From Primorskyibacter flagellatus (GTDB lineage: Bacteria > Pseudomonadota > Alphaproteobacteria > Rhodobacterales > Rhodobacteraceae), in assembly GCF_014638275.1 (NCBI RefSeq), contig NZ_BMFJ01000001.1, positions 248,001 through 312,000 of the forward strand: a stretch of DNA of 64,000 nt, given 5' to 3'. This document shows positions 61,765 to 64,000 of the stretch, one piece after another; the stretch's first letter is position 1, and each line of letters starts with the position of its first letter. The notes under the pieces were generated by a model that searched no databases, was not told the DNA's origin, and was given only the letters and a program-made list of their open reading frames with translations. A program made the translations under genes and the position numbers.

Positions 61765-62903
61765 CCGGCGCGTTCCATATCGCGGGGGCCGAGGTTCTGC
61801 GCCCCACTGGGCTGTCGGACGCGCCGATTGGTGTTGAGAATGGGCTGCTGAGCGATGCGCCTGACGGGCGCGCGGTGCATCTGCCGGGCTGGTGGGTCCT
61901 GCCCGGCATCGTGGATGTGCATGGCGACGGGTTCGAGCGGCACCTCGCGCCGCGCCGCGGGGCCCTGCGCGACCTGTCCGCCGGACTGATGTCGCTGGAT
62001 GCGGAGCTGGCGGCGAACGGGATCACCACGGCGGTACTGGCGCAGTTCTATAGCTGGGAAGGCGGGATGCGGGGGCCGGATTTCGCGCGCGCCATGCTGG
62101 CGGCTCTGGACGGTACGCGGGGGCGGCTGACCACGGAGATGATGGTGCAGCTGAGGGTGGAAAACCATCTGATCGACGCCTTCGCAGAGGTGCGGACCCT
62201 GGTTGCAGACCATTCGATCCGTTACGTGGTCATGAACGACCACCTGCCGCATGAGGCGCTGGACAAAGGCAAGCGTCCGCCCCGGCTGACCGGGCAGGCG
62301 CTTAAATCCGGCCGGAGTCCGGAGGCGCATCTGGATCTGCTCAACGCCCTGCACGCCCGTCGCGGCGAGGTGCCGGCCAGGGTGGCAGAGCTTTCGGCCT
62401 GGCTGGCCGCGCGGGGTGTCCTGACCGGCAGCCATGACGACCGCTCTGCCGGGATGCGGCAGGAGGCACGGGCGCAGGGGCTGAGGGTGTGCGAGTTTCC
62501 AGAAACCCGCGATGCGGCTGAGGAGGCCGAGCGCGTAGGCGAACCGGTCGTTCTGGGTGCTCCGAACGTGGTGCGGGGCGGCTCGCATGCGGGCAAGGTC
62601 GCGGCTGTTGATCTGGTCCGCATGGGGCTCTGCACGGCGCTCGCGTCGGACTATCACTATCCCGCGCCGTTGCAGGCCGCGCTGTCCTTGGTGCCCGACC
62701 TGGGGCTTGAGGAGGCCTGGGGCCTGGTCTCCTCGGGTCCGGCGCGGCTGCTCGGGCTGGCGGATCGGGGACGGTTGGCGGCGGGGATGCGCGCGGACCT
62801 GATCGCGCTGAACCCGGCGACCGGGCGGCCGGGGCTGACAGTCTGCGGCGGGTGCATCTCCTATGCCGATCCGGCGGGGGCGGCGGCCCTGCTGGCGGCC
62901 TGA
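61761..62903 (+). CDS. PhnM-like alpha-D-ribose 1-methylphosphonate 5-triphosphate diphosphatase
   Basis: 380 residues from the GTG at 61761. It is an amidohydrolase with the metal motif PGIVDVHGDGFERHLAPR, where the second His of HxH is replaced by Asp as is usual in PhnM. Further motifs are VMNDHLPHEA, GVLTGSHDDRSAG, APNVVRGGSHAG and LASDYHYPAPL. PhnM removes pyrophosphate from the phosphonate intermediate of the C-P lyase pathway. No other phn gene is in the window, so it is either a stand-alone copy or serves another pathway. Confidence 0.85.
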   Translation: MTGAFHIAGAEVLRPTGLSDAPIGVENGLLSDAPDGRAVHLPGWWVLPGIVDVHGDGFERHLAPRRGALRDLSAGLMSLDAELAANGITTAVLAQFYSWEGGMRGPDFARAMLAALDGTRGRLTTEMMVQLRVENHLIDAFAEVRTLVADHSIRYVVMNDHLPHEALDKGKRPPRLTGQALKSGRSPEAHLDLLNALHARRGEVPARVAELSAWLAARGVLTGSHDDRSAGMRQEARAQGLRVCEFPETRDAAEEAERVGEPVVLGAPNVVRGGSHAGKVAAVDLVRMGLCTALASDYHYPAPLQAALSLVPDLGLEEAWGLVSSGPARLLGLADRGRLAAGMRADLIALNPATGRPGLTVCGGCISYADPAGAAALLAA

Positions 62904-63020
62904 GGCGGCGAAACCGCAGCGTCGCGGGCGAATGGCCCCCCGCATGCTTGACTTCCGGCCTGTGACAAGGTGTATCGGCCCATGCCGAAACAGCGGCACC
63001 AGACCGAAGGAAAATGCCCC

Positions 63021-64000
63021 ATGCACGCCTATCGCAGCCACACCTGCGCCGCGCTGACCTCAGCCAATGTCGGCGAGACCGTCCGCCTATCGGGATGGGT
63101 CCACAGGGTGCGTGATCATGGCGGCGTCCTGTTCATCGACCTGCGCGACCACTACGGTATCACGCAGGTGCTTTGCGACAGCGACAGCCCGGTGTTTTCC
63201 GAGGTGGAGAAGGTGCGCTCCGAATGGTGCATCCGCATCGACGGGACGGTGAAGGCACGGGACGCGAGCCTCGTGAATCCCAAGCTGCCGACCGGTGACA
63301 TCGAGGTCTATATTCGTGACATGGAAGTGCTTGGCGCGGCCAAGGAACTGCCGCTGATGGTCTTCGGCGATCAGGAATACCCCGAGGAGACGCGGCTGCG
63401 CTACCGCTACCTCGACCTGCGGCGCGAGCAGATGCAGAAGAACATGGTGCTGCGGTCCGACGTCGTCGCCTCGATCCGGCAGCGGATGTGGGGGCAGGGG
63501 TTCAAGGAATTCCAGACGCCGATCATCACCGCCTCCTCTCCCGAGGGCGCGCGCGATTTCCTCGTGCCGTCGCGGCTGCATCCGGGCAAGTTCTACGCGC
63601 TTCCGCAGGCGCCGCAGCAGTTCAAGCAGCTGCTGATGGTGTCGGGCTTCGACAAGTATTTCCAGATCGCCCCGTGTTTCCGGGACGAGGACCCGCGCGC
63701 CGACCGGTCGCCGACCGATTTCTACCAGCTTGACCTGGAAATGAGCTTCGTGAAGCAGGAGGACGTCTTTGCCACGATCCAGCCGGTCGTGCAGGGCATC
63801 TTCGAAGAGTTCGGCAAGGGCCGTTCCGTCGATACGGACTGGCCGCTGATCTCCTACGCGGACTCGGCGCTGTGGTACGGGACGGACAAACCGGACCTTC
63901 GCAACCCCATCAAGATGCAGGTGGTGTCAGACCATTTCGCCGGATCGGGTTTTGCCATCTTCGCCAAACTGCTTGAACAGGAGGGGACGGAGATCCGCGC
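63021..64000 (+). CDS. aspS: Aspartate--tRNA ligase (5' part; continues beyond the window)
   Basis: The first 326 codons of AspRS. The N-terminal anticodon-binding OB domain reads [20 protein letters not shown]. Class II motif 1 lies near [20 protein letters not shown] and motif 2 is in [20 protein letters not shown]. The start of the bacterial insertion domain ([12 protein letters not shown]) is the last recognisable part. AAGGA precedes the ATG at 63021. No stop is reached, so the 3' end lies to the right of the window. Confidence 0.96.
   Translation, partial: MHAYRSHTCAALTSANVGETVRLSGWVHRVRDHGGVLFIDLRDHYGITQVLCDSDSPVFSEVEKVRSEWCIRIDGTVKARDASLVNPKLPTGDIEVYIRDMEVLGAAKELPLMVFGDQEYPEETRLRYRYLDLRREQMQKNMVLRSDVVASIRQRMWGQGFKEFQTPIITASSPEGARDFLVPSRLHPGKFYALPQAPQQFKQLLMVSGFDKYFQIAPCFRDEDPRADRSPTDFYQLDLEMSFVKQEDVFATIQPVVQGIFEEFGKGRSVDTDWPLISYADSALWYGTDKPDLRNPIKMQVVSDHFAGSGFAIFAKLLEQEGTEIR

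Overview
The window is high-GC DNA from an alphaproteobacterium, most likely a member of the Rhodobacteraceae/Roseobacter group. Three things point there. The gene orders rpmH-rnpA-yidD, uvrC-pgsA-moaD-moaE and pyrB-x-x-pyrC'-plsY are typical of that group. The window carries an exosortase E/VPEID-CTERM system and a VPLPA-CTERM protein. It also has GGGATATTTC-type intergenic repeats. Family assignments come from reading motifs; no database search was run.

Layout. 0.3-8.8 kb is chromosomal core: an EAL phosphodiesterase with a dead GGDEF domain, ttcA divergent from a DadA-like oxidase, yidD-rnpA-rpmH, a TVP38 membrane protein coupled to a MerA/Lpd-like flavoprotein, and a histidine kinase. A tRNA-Arg(ACG) gene at 8805-8881 is the integration site of a 13.4-kb island (8886-22329). 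The island is bounded by a 19-bp direct repeat of the tRNA 3' end and ends in a P4-type integrase. Inside it are AlpA, a PrimPol-helicase, a roughly 1-kb non-coding control region with three related palindromes, TerS, TerL and an HK97-type prohead protease. No portal, capsid or tail gene is present. At the tRNA end are cargo genes: an AlbA_2/HATPase protein, a Cas2-like SinR protein, a PD-(D/E)XK nuclease and an IS1595 remnant. This is best read as a phage-satellite-like element.

22.4-26.6 kb is an exosortase E cluster: XrtE fused to a CPBP protease, a 59-residue VPEIS-CTERM peptide and a 726-residue Cys-rich secreted protein with cadherin-like, carbohydrate-binding-like and possible thioester domains. 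27-35.4 kb carries an ABC-2 exporter, an S49 peptidase, a zinc-ribbon membrane peptide, a Ca/Na antiporter, an SDR, uvrC, pgsA, moaD and moaE. 35.4-42.6 kb has a coiled-coil membrane protein with an OmpA-family protein, ubiA/rsmE, gshA, a GbsR-type regulator and plsY. 42.6-47.1 kb is pyrB with a catalytically dead dihydroorotase paralogue, then prs.

47.2-57.6 kb is mixed metabolism and regulation: DsbA-like isomerase, hydrolase, threonine aldolase, ribF, MaoC, HAD, VOC with TetR and its palindromic operator, Mn-pyrophosphatase, HxlR, ZIP and DUF2161. 57.6-59.8 kb is groES-groEL behind a sigma70-type promoter and a CIRCE operator, closed by a strong terminator. 60-64 kb has a VPLPA-CTERM protein, a GNAT acetyltransferase, a lone PhnM-like hydrolase and the 5' part of aspS. 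Most operons are tightly coupled by 4-nt ATGA overlaps.
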